Of a DNA stretch of 10,058 nucleotides, positions 1 through 7,948 are shown in pieces (within the stretch, counting starts at the first letter, position 1; every line of letters starts with the position of its first letter). The notes beneath the pieces were generated by a model. It saw nothing but the letters and a program-made list of their open reading frames with translations. It was not told where the DNA came from and did no database searches. The stretch covers positions 1-10,058 of the forward strand of contig JAYZDF010000033.1 of the NCBI GenBank assembly GCA_036337945.1. Direction: 5' to 3'. Source of the stretch: JAYZDF01 sp036337945 (GTDB taxonomy: Bacteria > Myxococcota > Kuafuiibacteriia > Kuafuiibacteriales > Kuafuiibacteriaceae). Position numbers and translations under genes: made by a program.

Positions 1-3000
1 TGCTCCTTGCAAGCGCTCTATGATGTCTAGAAGTCCATCCTGATGCTTAGGATTAAGGCTTATGCCATGCCATTCGACTAAAAACCGAGCGAAAGACTCG
101 TGACTGACTGATTCCACTTCAGCGCGAAGTCGACTTAGCGAGGCTTTCTTTATGCGTCGCAGCACGGCCGAAGAGCACCACTCTTGTTGGGTTCCTTGCG
201 GCAAGAACTCACCGGAAATTACTTTGTCTAGTTTTTCTAAACGCTTGAGAACCTCCAAAGCGACGCTGCGACCAAGTCCGTAATGTCCCGCGAGACCATC
301 AGCGAGGAATGGACCACGGTTTCGAGCGTAACGTAAAACCAGGTCACCGAGTGCGTCGTCGACCGGCTCAAGAAAAGCTTCGGGGAGGCCAGGAGGAACG
401 ACAATTCCAAGCGCATCTCGGAGCCGGCCGGCATCTTCCGCAGCGGCGAAACAACTTCGGTTTGCCATTCGGATTTTGACGATTCGGCGAACTTGGATCA
501 AACTTTCCAGGCTGGAGGAGACGTCGAAGTTTTCGTCAGCGCGGGCGCTCAACTCGTTAGCGTCCATTGGCCCAAAAGAAAGAAGCAGGTCATGAACATC
601 GTCTGAGCTGTTTAGCTTGTAGTCCAGGCGTTGGAGCTGTCTTTCAATCGTGTCGATCGCTTGAGGATCAATCAGTTCTCTTAGGGCCGCATCACCAAGT
701 AATTCTCGAAGACGAACGTGGTCGATTGTGAGCGCTTGAGCGCGTCGCTCGGCCAAAGGCGCATCACCCTCGTACATAAAGTTGGCCACATATTGAAACA
801 TGAGTGCTGCGGCAAAGGGTGACGGAGACTCTGTCTCCTGAATACGAACCTGAATCCGCCTTTGTTGAATACCTTCAAGAATTTGCCGAAGACCAGGCAC
901 GTCAAATTGGTCTTGGAGGCATTCCCGGTAGGTTTCTAAAATGACTGGAAAATCACGAAAGCGCGAGGCAACAGATAACAGTGAAGCAGCTCTTCTCCGT
1001 AGCGCCCACAGTGGACTTCTGCCGCCCGGCCTCTTCTTCGGTAAAAGCAGTGAACGACCCGCGTTCTCTCGAAATCGTGATGCGAATAAAGAGGTGTCCG
1101 CTAACCGACTGATGATTCGCTCTTCGACGTCCGCGGGTTCGGGAAAAAAGAATTGGTCGTCAGGGGGTTGGTCGCCTTCGGGCATCCGAAAAACGATTCC
1201 GTCATCGGACCAAATGACATCCAACTCTAAGGCGTATTCCTCGAGAAGTTTTGTTCGAACGGCCATGGCCCAGGGAGCATGGACCGCGGCGCCAAACGGG
1301 CTGAGTAAACAAATTCTCCAGTCTCCAATTTCATCGAGAAATCGCTCTAATACGATGCACTGATCGGTCGGTACCGCTCCATCGGCGATCTGCTCACTCA
1401 GGTAATTGACGAGATTTGTGGCTCCATTTTCGTCGAGCGTATAGTTTTCGACGAGATAATCATGGGCTTTTTCCGCATCCATACTGGATACCGTGCGCAA
1501 GAATTCGCCGACAACTTGCCCAAACTCGAGCGGCCGTCCCGGCCGGTCTCCGTGCCAAAACGGCATTTTACCGATCTCTCCAGGAGCGGGTGAAACCAGC
1601 ACGCGGTCGTGCGTGATCTCTTCCACGCGCCAGGACGAAGCGCCCAGCAGGATGACTTCTCCCACACGGCATTCAAACACCATTTCTTCGTCAAGCTCTC
1701 CCACTCGCCGACTTCGACCTTGTTCCTCTCCTGCGAGAAAGACGCCATAAAGTCCACGTTCAGGAATTGTCCCGGCGTTGATTACGGCAAGTCGCTTCGA
1801 GCCCTTTCGAGCGGTCAGAGTTCCTGTCAGTCGGTCCCAAGTAATCCGCGGCCGTAGTTCTTGGAAGTCGTCCGATGGATATCGGCCACTAAGCATATCG
1901 AGAACAGAGTCAAACAAAGCAGGCGTGAGCTCTCTGAAGGGGGCTGCTTGGCGCACAAGTTGATAAAGTCCATCTCGTGTTTGGTCTTCTATGCTCACGA
2001 TCGCTACGATTTGCTGAGCGAGCACATCCAGGGGATTTCGCGGATATTTTGTGGCTTCTATCAAGCCATCGAGCATCGCTTTTCCGGCTGCGGCACAAGT
2101 TACTAGGTCTCCGCGAAATTTCGGAAACGTGATGCCTTCAGGAATACCGCCGACGTGGTGTTTGGCTCTCCCCACACGTTGGAGTCCGGCTGCGATGGAG
2201 GGTGGAGCCTCAACTTGAACCACGAGGTCAATCGCACCCATATCGATACCGAGCTCAAGAGAAGCGGTTGCGACAATTGCGGGTAGTTTTCCGCGTTTCA
2301 GCAAGTCTTCAATTTCCGCCCGAACTGCCGGAGCGAGTGAGCCATGGTGAGCGCGAGCAATCTCTTCTTCGGCGAGGTCATTCAGTGCGTTCGCCAGTCT
2401 CTCTGCAGTTCGTCGGGAATTCACAAAAACGAGTGTCGATTGGTGGGCGCGAATGTGCTCGAGCAGTCTTGGATAGACGGTGGGCCAAATGGAGCGAATT
2501 CGTCCATCACTCCCTGTCCCTTCAATGGCGATTTGACCGTCGGTTGTCATCGGGTCGAGGTCCGAAAAATTCACCATATCGGCGGTTGGGACTTCGACTT
2601 TCAGCTTGAGTGCTTTTTTCTCACCGACATCGATTATCTGCACCGGCCGCGACTCGATATTTTCACCTTCGACTGTATTTCCAACCAGGAGTCGGGAGAC
2701 CTCATCGAGTGGGCGTTGAGTGGCTGATAGTCCAATACGTTGGAGAGGTGTGTTGCGGTCGCGTAAGACTTCGAGGCGTTCGAGACTAAGGAATAAATGG
2801 GTCCCTCGTTTGCTGGGAACTAGGGCATGGATTTCATCAATGATCACGACATCGATGGTTCTTAGGATCTCTCGGGCTTTTGAGGTGAGCATCAAGAAAA
2901 GTGACTCCGGTGTCGTAATGAGGATATCTGGTGGACTACGAACCATGCGCGCTCGTTCGTTCGCTGGGGTGTCGCCGCTTCTGATCGCGACGCTGGCCAA

Positions 3001-3360
3001 CTGGAAGGGAATTTCGTCTCGTTTTGCGACCGTTGCCAAACCCGTGAGCGGTGAGCGCAGGTTGCGTTCAACATCCACCCCCAAGGCCTTTATCGGAGAA
3101 ATATAAAGAACGCGACATCCAGTCCCTAGCTTCGTTTGGCCAAACATAAGCTGGTCGAGCGCGAATAGGAACGCAGCCAGGGTCTTTCCGGAGCCCGTGG
3201 GTGCCATAAGAAGTGTTGAGTTGCCCTTCGCGATTGGCCCCCAAGCCCCGGATTGAGCCGAAGTCGGGGCATCAAAACATTCCTCAAACCAAGTCCGAGT
3301 TACTGGGTGAAAAGCGTCATGCATGACTAAAGTCGGTGGCTTCGGTTTCGCCTTGAGCAT
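1..3360 (-). CDS. lhr: Lhr-type superfamily 2 ATP-dependent helicase (C-terminus beyond left edge)
   Basis: The reverse strand is open for 1120 codons from ATG at 3360-3358 to the window edge, with no internal stop. Motifs in order: Q-motif region with PTSAQ (residues 32-36), Walker A APTGSGKT (53-60), DEIH box (175-178), SAT (212-214), motif IV LVFVNSRR (about 310-317), motif V ATASLELGIDMG (364-375) and motif VI QRVGRAKH (394-401). Downstream are Lhr-specific segments: FPKFRGDLV, GTIPERGLYGVFL, RRVGELDEEM, SPFGAAVHAPWA and ETYRECL. These mark the winged-helix and beta-barrel parts of the Lhr core. Lhr is a 3'-5' DNA translocase implicated in DNA repair; E. coli Lhr is about 1540 residues, so some 400 are missing here. 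The start gives the usual short N-terminus before the FxPxTRxWF segment; an in-frame stop lies at 3405-3403. No clear Shine-Dalgarno is seen. Motif VI normally reads GRAGH; K400 is unusual. Confidence 0.96.
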   Translation of the reverse strand, partial: MLKAKPKPPTLVMHDAFHPVTRTWFEECFDAPTSAQSGAWGPIAKGNSTLLMAPTGSGKTLAAFLFALDQLMFGQTKLGTGCRVLYISPIKALGVDVERNLRSPLTGLATVAKRDEIPFQLASVAIRSGDTPANERARMVRSPPDILITTPESLFLMLTSKAREILRTIDVVIIDEIHALVPSKRGTHLFLSLERLEVLRDRNTPLQRIGLSATQRPLDEVSRLLVGNTVEGENIESRPVQIIDVGEKKALKLKVEVPTADMVNFSDLDPMTTDGQIAIEGTGSDGRIRSIWPTVYPRLLEHIRAHQSTLVFVNSRRTAERLANALNDLAEEEIARAHHGSLAPAVRAEIEDLLKRGKLPAIVATASLELGIDMGAIDLVVQVEAPPSIAAGLQRVGRAKHHVGGIPEGITFPKFRGDLVTCAAAGKAMLDGLIEATKYPRNPLDVLAQQIVAIVSIEDQTRDGLYQLVRQAAPFRELTPALFDSVLDMLSGRYPSDDFQELRPRITWDRLTGTLTARKGSKRLAVINAGTIPERGLYGVFLAGEEQGRSRRVGELDEEMVFECRVGEVILLGASSWRVEEITHDRVLVSPAPGEIGKMPFWHGDRPGRPLEFGQVVGEFLRTVSSMDAEKAHDYLVENYTLDENGATNLVNYLSEQIADGAVPTDQCIVLERFLDEIGDWRICLLSPFGAAVHAPWAMAVRTKLLEEYALELDVIWSDDGIVFRMPEGDQPPDDQFFFPEPADVEERIISRLADTSLFASRFRENAGRSLLLPKKRPGGRSPLWALRRRAASLLSVASRFRDFPVILETYRECLQDQFDVPGLRQILEGIQQRRIQVRIQETESPSPFAAALMFQYVANFMYEGDAPLAERRAQALTIDHVRLRELLGDAALRELIDPQAIDTIERQLQRLDYKLNSSDDVHDLLLSFGPMDANELSARADENFDVSSSLESLIQVRRIVKIRMANRSCFAAAEDAGRLRDALGIVVPPGLPEAFLEPVDDALGDLVLRYARNRGPFLADGLAGHYGLGRSVALEVLKRLEKLDKVISGEFLPQGTQQEWCSSAVLRRIKKASLSRLRAEVESVSHESFARFLVEWHGISLNPKHQDGLLDIIERLQGA

Positions 3361-3607
3361 CTTCAAAGGCCACGTGAGTGGAAATAGCACTCGAAAACCA
3401 CTTTATCCACCCAAGCTTATTGTTTAGAGCCTAAAGTATTTCGTTACCTGAGAGTTAGTTTCGGTATTACTTGTATGTATACGTTAATATTTAGATTAAT
3501 TTGTCGGTTTTAAGGTGGGATGGAGTTCGAGAGTTTCGTTTTCGGGGATGAAAAGTGTACGTGAGGCTCGCAGAGCTTCAACTCAGTAAGAACTTTGACC
3601 ACGACCC
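3361..3607. promoter_or_regulatory. Divergent intergenic region, presumed promoters for lhr and the envelope cluster
   Basis: This gap separates the leftward lhr start from the rightward cluster, so both promoters should lie here or nearby. The centre, about 3411-3515, is visibly AT-rich and includes GTATGTATAC (3472-3481) and a TTAATATTTAGATTAA stretch (3484-3499). I find no convincing pair of -35 and -10 hexamers at 16-18 base spacing on either strand, so I do not place a start site. Two tiny reading frames, at 3520-3564 and 3548-3589, are not supported as genes. The assignment rests on position and base composition only. Confidence 0.4.
3562..3580 (+). other. Short hairpin in the presumed 5' leader of the first cluster gene
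   Basis: Bases 3562-3569 (TGAGGCTC) can pair with 3573-3580 (GAGCTTCA) to give eight pairs, one of them G-U, around a three-base GCA loop. It lies about 67 bases before the ATG at 3647. No run of T follows, so it does not look like an intrinsic terminator. It could be a leader RNA element or chance. Confidence 0.25.
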
Positions 3608-3646
3608 TTGAAGCCAATACCGACTCCATCCAAACTCCGGTCATTC

Positions 3647-5452
3647 ATGAGAATTATCTTTTCTACTCTGATGTTTTTTGCGGCGATGTTGGTCACGGTC
3701 GCCGAGGGTCAAGCGTCAGCCATTGCGGTTTGGGAAATTGAAAGTGAGACAGGGCTCAAAGCCGCGGAGCTTGAAAAGCTCTCTCAATTGATTGGTGCGG
3801 AACTGACGGCTTCGGGGAAGTACAAGGTCATTCCTAAAGACGCGGTGAAGCAAGCCATTGAGAAATTACAGGCCAAATATCTCAGTGAGGAGATGTACGA
3901 CGAAGAGACGGTTATGGCGCAGCTGGGGAAGAGTGTCGCTGCCCAAAAGCATCTAAAGACCATCGTTCAAAAAATAGGGGAGGGCTGCATTGTCACGATG
4001 ACACTGTACGATGCGACGACCAAGCTTGGCGAAAAAGCCGTGACCGAAAAGGGCGGATGCGGAATCGATGAATTGGTAGACCTGCTGAGCGGAGCGGTCG
4101 GGCGCCTAACGGGGCGGAAAACCAAACTGAGTCTTGCCAAAAAGGGCGATTGGAGGCCTGCGACCTCGGGGAAGAGGACCATCGTTCGATTTCGAGCGAC
4201 CCCCGCACACGCGCTCGTATTCCTTGATGAAAAGCTGGTGTGCCAAGGGACGAATAATTGTGACCTAGAATTGTTCGTTGGTTTGCATACCGTCAGTATG
4301 CAAGCACCCAATTACACACCTCGCACAGAGAGACTGAACGTGAAGGAAGGCGACTCCTTTGACTGGACTTTACCCCCAGAGTTTGCAGTTTTTTCCGTTG
4401 CGGACACGGTGGATACCTTTGAGGTGTTTCTTGATGGAAAACTTCTCGGTAGAACTCCGTTGAAAAATCGAAAATTACGCCCCGGAAAACGTCGGTTCGA
4501 GCTCAAAAGTCCTTGTTATAAGACACTCAAACAAATCCTCACGTTAGGTAAAGGAGATGTTTTTACGTTAGATGCGGCACCGAAACCTCTCTTTGCAGCT
4601 GTTGATGTCAGTGCAGTTGACCCTTTCGGTAAATCGATTCGTGGTGAAATCATTGTCGCAGGTCGTAATGTTGGAACAGCGCCCGGTGTCTTCCGTGTCC
4701 CGGTCTGTTCGACAGACATTGCAGTCAATCAGATGGGATACGAATCGTATTCGCAGAAACTCAAATTGAAACCCGAACAGACGCTAAAAATTAAAGCGGT
4801 TATGGGAGTTCGGCAAGATATGGTGACCGTGCCGGAAGGAAAATATTGGTACGGCTGCAATCGTTCAAAGGACAGTACTTGCGAACCCGATGAGTTTCCC
4901 GGAAAGAAGCACTATCGTGATTCATTTCGAATAGACCAGACTGAGGTCACCGTCGAGGCGTATCGAGATTGCGTCAAAGCCGGTATGTGTTCGCCACCTG
5001 GCACTGCGGAGCGCTGTAATTGGCAACAAGAAGGTCGAAACCAGCATCCAGTAAACTGCGTCGATTATTTTCAAGCCTTAGTTTTTTGCAGCTGGAAAAA
5101 TAAACGTCTGCCCTATGCTCACGAATTTGAAATTGTCGCTCGAGATTCCGGAGGATCTTCGTTCGCGTGGGGAAATAAATCAGCAACCTGTCAGCGCGCG
5201 AACGTAGGCGATTGCAGCTCAGGGACTGTGCCGGTTAAATCGTACGCGAAATCGGGTGGTCGATTCGGCGTATATGATCTGAATGGGAACGTTTGGGAAT
5301 GGATCGACTCGGAAAACACCAGTCAAGGCAATGTCCGTGGCGGTTCGTTTGATTTCGATTCCACTTTGTCTCGTTCGACGAACAAGCACAGGTTTCCCAA
5401 GTCGAAATCGTCGCCATATGTTGGGTTTCGCTGCGCGAAATCTGGGTCCTGA
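3647..5452 (+). CDS. Secreted CsgG-like / PEGA / SUMF1-fold protein lacking FGE catalytic cysteines
   Basis: Encodes 601 residues. I chose ATG at 3647 because it opens directly into a signal peptide (1-25, hydrophobic core, cleavage after ASA). An in-frame TTG at 3608 would add 13 residues; neither start has a clear Shine-Dalgarno. Residues about 26-160 resemble the CsgG/TolB-N-like domain seen before PEGA domains in deltaproteobacterial proteins (SGKYKVI, YDEE...QLG). About 177-388 holds two or three PEGA-type beta domains; the clearest has VFLDGKLLGRTPL near 260-272. Residues about 388-599 are an FGE-sulfatase (SUMF1) fold, with PEGKYWYGC, DLNGNVWEW (544-552), RGGSF (564-568) and GFRC (593-596). 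Formylglycine-generating enzymes have two copper-binding cysteines shortly after the GGS motif; here those positions are F570 and S575. It is therefore probably a structural or binding domain. Many other cysteines suggest disulfides outside the cytoplasm. Confidence 0.9.
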   Translation: MRIIFSTLMFFAAMLVTVAEGQASAIAVWEIESETGLKAAELEKLSQLIGAELTASGKYKVIPKDAVKQAIEKLQAKYLSEEMYDEETVMAQLGKSVAAQKHLKTIVQKIGEGCIVTMTLYDATTKLGEKAVTEKGGCGIDELVDLLSGAVGRLTGRKTKLSLAKKGDWRPATSGKRTIVRFRATPAHALVFLDEKLVCQGTNNCDLELFVGLHTVSMQAPNYTPRTERLNVKEGDSFDWTLPPEFAVFSVADTVDTFEVFLDGKLLGRTPLKNRKLRPGKRRFELKSPCYKTLKQILTLGKGDVFTLDAAPKPLFAAVDVSAVDPFGKSIRGEIIVAGRNVGTAPGVFRVPVCSTDIAVNQMGYESYSQKLKLKPEQTLKIKAVMGVRQDMVTVPEGKYWYGCNRSKDSTCEPDEFPGKKHYRDSFRIDQTEVTVEAYRDCVKAGMCSPPGTAERCNWQQEGRNQHPVNCVDYFQALVFCSWKNKRLPYAHEFEIVARDSGGSSFAWGNKSATCQRANVGDCSSGTVPVKSYAKSGGRFGVYDLNGNVWEWIDSENTSQGNVRGGSFDFDSTLSRSTNKHRFPKSKSSPYVGFRCAKSGS

Positions 5453-5480
5453 ATCGGTAGAGTCCCCAAAATAAATTGCT

Positions 5481-5507
5481 GAGCGCTATTTTCCTATTTA
5501 TAGCACT
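5481..5507. repeat. Imperfect inverted repeat between cluster genes 1 and 2
   Basis: GCTAT at 5485-5489 pairs with ATAGC at 5500-5504, and the stem extends with one mismatch through GAG on the left and ACT on the right. The loop is ten AT-rich bases. It lies 28 bases after the stop of the preceding gene. The sequence after it (CACTCCTCTTCATTTT) has only a weak, broken T-rich tail, so a terminator role is doubtful; it may only attenuate read-through. Confidence 0.25.
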
Positions 5508-5561
5508 GGCACTCCTCTTCATTTTGTGAGTGATCTTCCGTCACAGTTTACGAAACGAACA

Positions 5562-5568
5562 GGGAGGG
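5562..5568 (+). promoter_or_regulatory. Strong ribosome binding site that decides the start of the next gene
   Basis: The sequence AGGGAGGG (5561-5568) contains a near-perfect anti-16S match. It stands nine bases before TTG at 5577, counted from the GGAGG core at 5563-5567, and only three bases before GTG at 5571. An upstream in-frame GTG at 5526 has no such site. This spacing favours TTG 5577 as the real start. Confidence 0.55.
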
Positions 5569-5576
5569 AAGTGTCG

Positions 5577-6740
5577 TTGAAAACTTTATTTCGGACCCAG
5601 GCTTTGGGTTCAAACGATAAGCTATATTCTTTTGCATATCGGTCAGGCTTGGCTTTGTCGGGTCTAATCTTTCTTGCGGGCCAATGGGGCTGCGCACCAC
5701 GTACTCCAATTCGCAAGGTCGCTGCTGCCCCCGTCGTAGCCAAACCGCCACCGCAACCGAAAATTGAACCGAAGAAAAAGCTGCTTCCCATTTGTCCAGA
5801 GGAAGATAAATCGGGTGCAACCCTGTACAACCCAGCTCGGGTCAAGCTTACGATTGTAAATCCAGATCCGGACGCCTGCGATGTTGAGTTGAAGGTTCTC
5901 GAAGTTCCACGCCAACCGTGTCGAACAGTGACTCGGAAATCTGCGACAGAATTAGCGAAACCCGTCTTCGACTTGTTCAAAAAACTCAGTGCGAAAGCCT
6001 TCTTGAAGCTTACGGTTGCGAATTCCAAAGCTTTTTTGAAGGCGCGCACCGCAATGGAAATTCCCACTGACTTTGAAGTACAAGTGACCGAACGATGGAA
6101 ATTCTCCGGACTTTCAGACCAGACTCAATCAGCCGTAGCCAAGCGCGCACTGATTGCTCTGCAGGAGCGAGAGTCTAAAAGTCGACCTACGAAACAGCCC
6201 ACAGGTATGGTGTGCGTCGATTTGTCGCTTATCAAGACAGCGTCGGATGAAAAGCCTTTGACAGGAAAATTTGCGTTTACAAAATCTGAGCTTATGAAAC
6301 TGAATTTTCGGCAGGTCGGGACGAAGCCCCGGGCAGCGGCCGTAAGTCTTGAGCGAGGCAACGGTTTGGCGTCAACCCTCGCACGGTTCAGCTTTAGTTC
6401 TCCACTCACGATTCAGCGAGACACTCGCGCTTTTTCCAAGATCTTACAAAATCAATCAACATCGGATTGTGTATGGACGCTTTCTGCCAAAAGCCCCGGT
6501 GATGTGAGCGGTCAAAAAGATTTTCGTCTCCCTGTTCCGCGCGATGGTGGACTTCTTGCGTCCCGATTCTTACGAGTTCGTGTCGCCAAAGAAGGAGAGG
6601 GCATTCTTGGTCGCCCAGTCGTTGTGAAAAGCAAAATTACGATGAAGGATTTTCCTCCGTCAAAAGTTTCAACACCGAGGGCTCCAATAAAGCCGGCACC
6701 GCCTAAATCACAGAACAGTCCGAATGAGACGCTCTTTTAG
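5577..6740 (+). CDS. Unknown exported protein, probable lipoprotein with proline-rich linker
   Basis: Not recognised as any family. With TTG 5577 as start it has 387 residues; in-frame GTG codons at 5571 and 5526 would give 389 or 404. A long N-region (about 24 residues) leads to a hydrophobic segment, LALSGLIFLAG, ending in GC with cysteine at residue 39 (base 5691). The lipobox is poor (Q-W-G before the cysteine), so lipidation is likely but not certain. Next comes a proline- and lysine-rich linker at about 48-73 (AKPPPQPKIEPKKK), typical of a spacer from the membrane. The body, about 80-360, is mixed sequence without motifs I can name, with a few cysteines. The C-terminus is again proline-rich. 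It lies 20 bases before the next gene, so the two are probably co-transcribed. Confidence 0.8.
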   Translation: MKTLFRTQALGSNDKLYSFAYRSGLALSGLIFLAGQWGCAPRTPIRKVAAAPVVAKPPPQPKIEPKKKLLPICPEEDKSGATLYNPARVKLTIVNPDPDACDVELKVLEVPRQPCRTVTRKSATELAKPVFDLFKKLSAKAFLKLTVANSKAFLKARTAMEIPTDFEVQVTERWKFSGLSDQTQSAVAKRALIALQERESKSRPTKQPTGMVCVDLSLIKTASDEKPLTGKFAFTKSELMKLNFRQVGTKPRAAAVSLERGNGLASTLARFSFSSPLTIQRDTRAFSKILQNQSTSDCVWTLSAKSPGDVSGQKDFRLPVPRDGGLLASRFLRVRVAKEGEGILGRPVVVKSKITMKDFPPSKVSTPRAPIKPAPPKSQNSPNETLF

Positions 6741-6746
6741 GCTGAA

Positions 6747-6753
6747 AAGGAGG
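6747..6753 (+). promoter_or_regulatory. Ribosome binding site AAGGAGG
   Basis: A perfect AAGGAGG ends seven bases before the ATG at 6761. It sits in the 20-base gap after the previous stop codon (TAG 6738-6740), leaving no room for a separate promoter outside the upstream coding sequence. Confidence 0.8.
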
Positions 6754-6760
6754 ATATGAT

Positions 6761-7948
6761 ATGCAATTTCCAAAAATTTTATTCAAACTTACCTCTTATC
6801 AGAAGCGATGCTCGGCGGCCGTGAGCTTTGCCATTGCTTCGTCTCTAATCGTGCCGACTTCTGCGTCCGCCGAAGGGTCGCCGATCGTTGATTGGGTAAG
6901 TGCTGCATTTTCTCAGTCGTACTCCATTTCGAATGCTGCTTGTGAAAATGGAAGATGCTTATTTTTGACCCCTGGGAATCTAACGAACTCGGCGAAAAAT
7001 AATCTTGGCAAGGCTGCGTCACGCCTCAGCTCGCGCGATCGAGGCACGACTTCGGTCTGTGCGTATCTTGGAGACGGAAACAAAAGCTCCCAGATTTCGA
7101 GCGTTCGTCTTGAGCAAGATGATTTTCGGCTTCTCACAAATCTTCTTCCAGGCATGAAGCAGGCGTCGATATCGATGGCCATTAATCTCAAAGCCGCAGG
7201 CATTTCGGACTCAAGGCAATATAGTATCTTTGATGTTGACGGGCTTTACCAAACTGAAGAAGGCAAAGCGTTGATTCAAGAGCTGACGACGATGGCTGCT
7301 CAGGGGCAAGTGTCATTGAGGGCTAAGCTCAATCAGAAACCTCCTACCGATGCGGACCGAACCGTGGTTGCGCAACTTGACACTGACCGCGGTAAACTCG
7401 GTCTCAAGCTCCTCCTCAATAAAAATTTGGCGCCCAAGAGTAATAAACAAATGAGTGTTATCTTTACGACACCAAAGGGTCGAACTTTCGAACTCAATGT
7501 GAATGGCATCGCTAAACGACAGGAGATATTCGAAAATATGACGACTCCCAGTGGTTTGCTGAAAACGCTAAACCTCAGACTCAGGGCGGGGGCTTCTGAG
7601 GATAACGACTTTATTGTCGAGTTTGAGTCCCTAACCAGTTCGCTTCGAAGCGGTCGCGTGGAAATTGCTGCCGTACCGTTGGACTCAAGAGGTCGACAAT
7701 TGGGCGAACCCGTTGTTGGCGACTGGTTGCCGCGCGTGACGATTAAGAAAACCTTGAGTGAACAGTGCGAGTATGAACTCTATCTCAATGAACTCGGCAA
7801 CAAGTTCGAAATCGCTGCATTCGCAACGTATTACCCTTCGGACGTAGATGATATTTCTAAGATTATGCGCTTCAATCCTAATACTCAGGTTGTCGCGACC
7901 CAGTTCGATAAATCGACCCTCTGTGGCAAAGATGGAGCAGTGCCATGA
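6761..7948 (+). CDS. Unknown secreted protein
   Basis: Encodes 395 residues with a perfect Shine-Dalgarno. The N-terminus is a clear Sec signal peptide: basic residues K5, K9, K15 and R16, a hydrophobic core at about 18-31, and a probable cleavage after ASA at residue 37. The mature part has five cysteines (61, 66, 100, 336, 388); C61 and C66 form a close pair. The rest alternates charged and short hydrophobic stretches, suggesting a mostly beta, soluble protein. No further membrane segments, catalytic motif or known domain are visible to me. Its stop codon overlaps the start of the next gene in ATGA, so translation of the two is probably coupled. A periplasmic or surface partner of the neighbouring envelope proteins is the natural guess, but it is only an inference from context. 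Confidence 0.85.
   Translation: MQFPKILFKLTSYQKRCSAAVSFAIASSLIVPTSASAEGSPIVDWVSAAFSQSYSISNAACENGRCLFLTPGNLTNSAKNNLGKAASRLSSRDRGTTSVCAYLGDGNKSSQISSVRLEQDDFRLLTNLLPGMKQASISMAINLKAAGISDSRQYSIFDVDGLYQTEEGKALIQELTTMAAQGQVSLRAKLNQKPPTDADRTVVAQLDTDRGKLGLKLLLNKNLAPKSNKQMSVIFTTPKGRTFELNVNGIAKRQEIFENMTTPSGLLKTLNLRLRAGASEDNDFIVEFESLTSSLRSGRVEIAAVPLDSRGRQLGEPVVGDWLPRVTIKKTLSEQCEYELYLNELGNKFEIAAFATYYPSDVDDISKIMRFNPNTQVVATQFDKSTLCGKDGAVP

Noticed and set aside
941..1363. Plus-strand open frame of 140 codons, with several others between 1416 and 3106
   Set aside because: They lie opposite the continuous lhr frame, which has all helicase motifs. The products are rich in Ser and Arg and match nothing, as expected of antisense shadows.
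3450..3546. Two similar stretches, GAGAGTTAGTTTCGG and GAGAGTTTCGTTTTCGG, in the divergent spacer
   Set aside because: The similarity is partial and of low complexity, and the spacing does not suggest paired operator sites.
3520..3564. Tiny open frame of 14 codons with AAGGTGGG just upstream, and another at 3548-3589
   Set aside because: The ribosome site is too close to the ATG. The peptides are too short and show no leader-peptide feature such as a run of one amino acid.
3647..5452. Active formylglycine-generating (sulfatase-maturing) enzyme
   Set aside because: The fold is present but both catalytic cysteine positions are substituted, and no sulfatase gene is nearby.
5507..5522. Possible sigma-54 promoter: TGGCAC followed after five bases by TTCAT
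   Set aside because: The -24 half is perfect, but the -12 half lacks the required GC (TTGC expected). It also lies immediately before the gene start, so it is probably chance.
5519..6067. Minus-strand open frame of 182 codons
   Set aside because: It is antisense to the probable lipoprotein gene, which has a strong ribosome binding site, export signal and operon context. No motif or good start supports the antisense frame.
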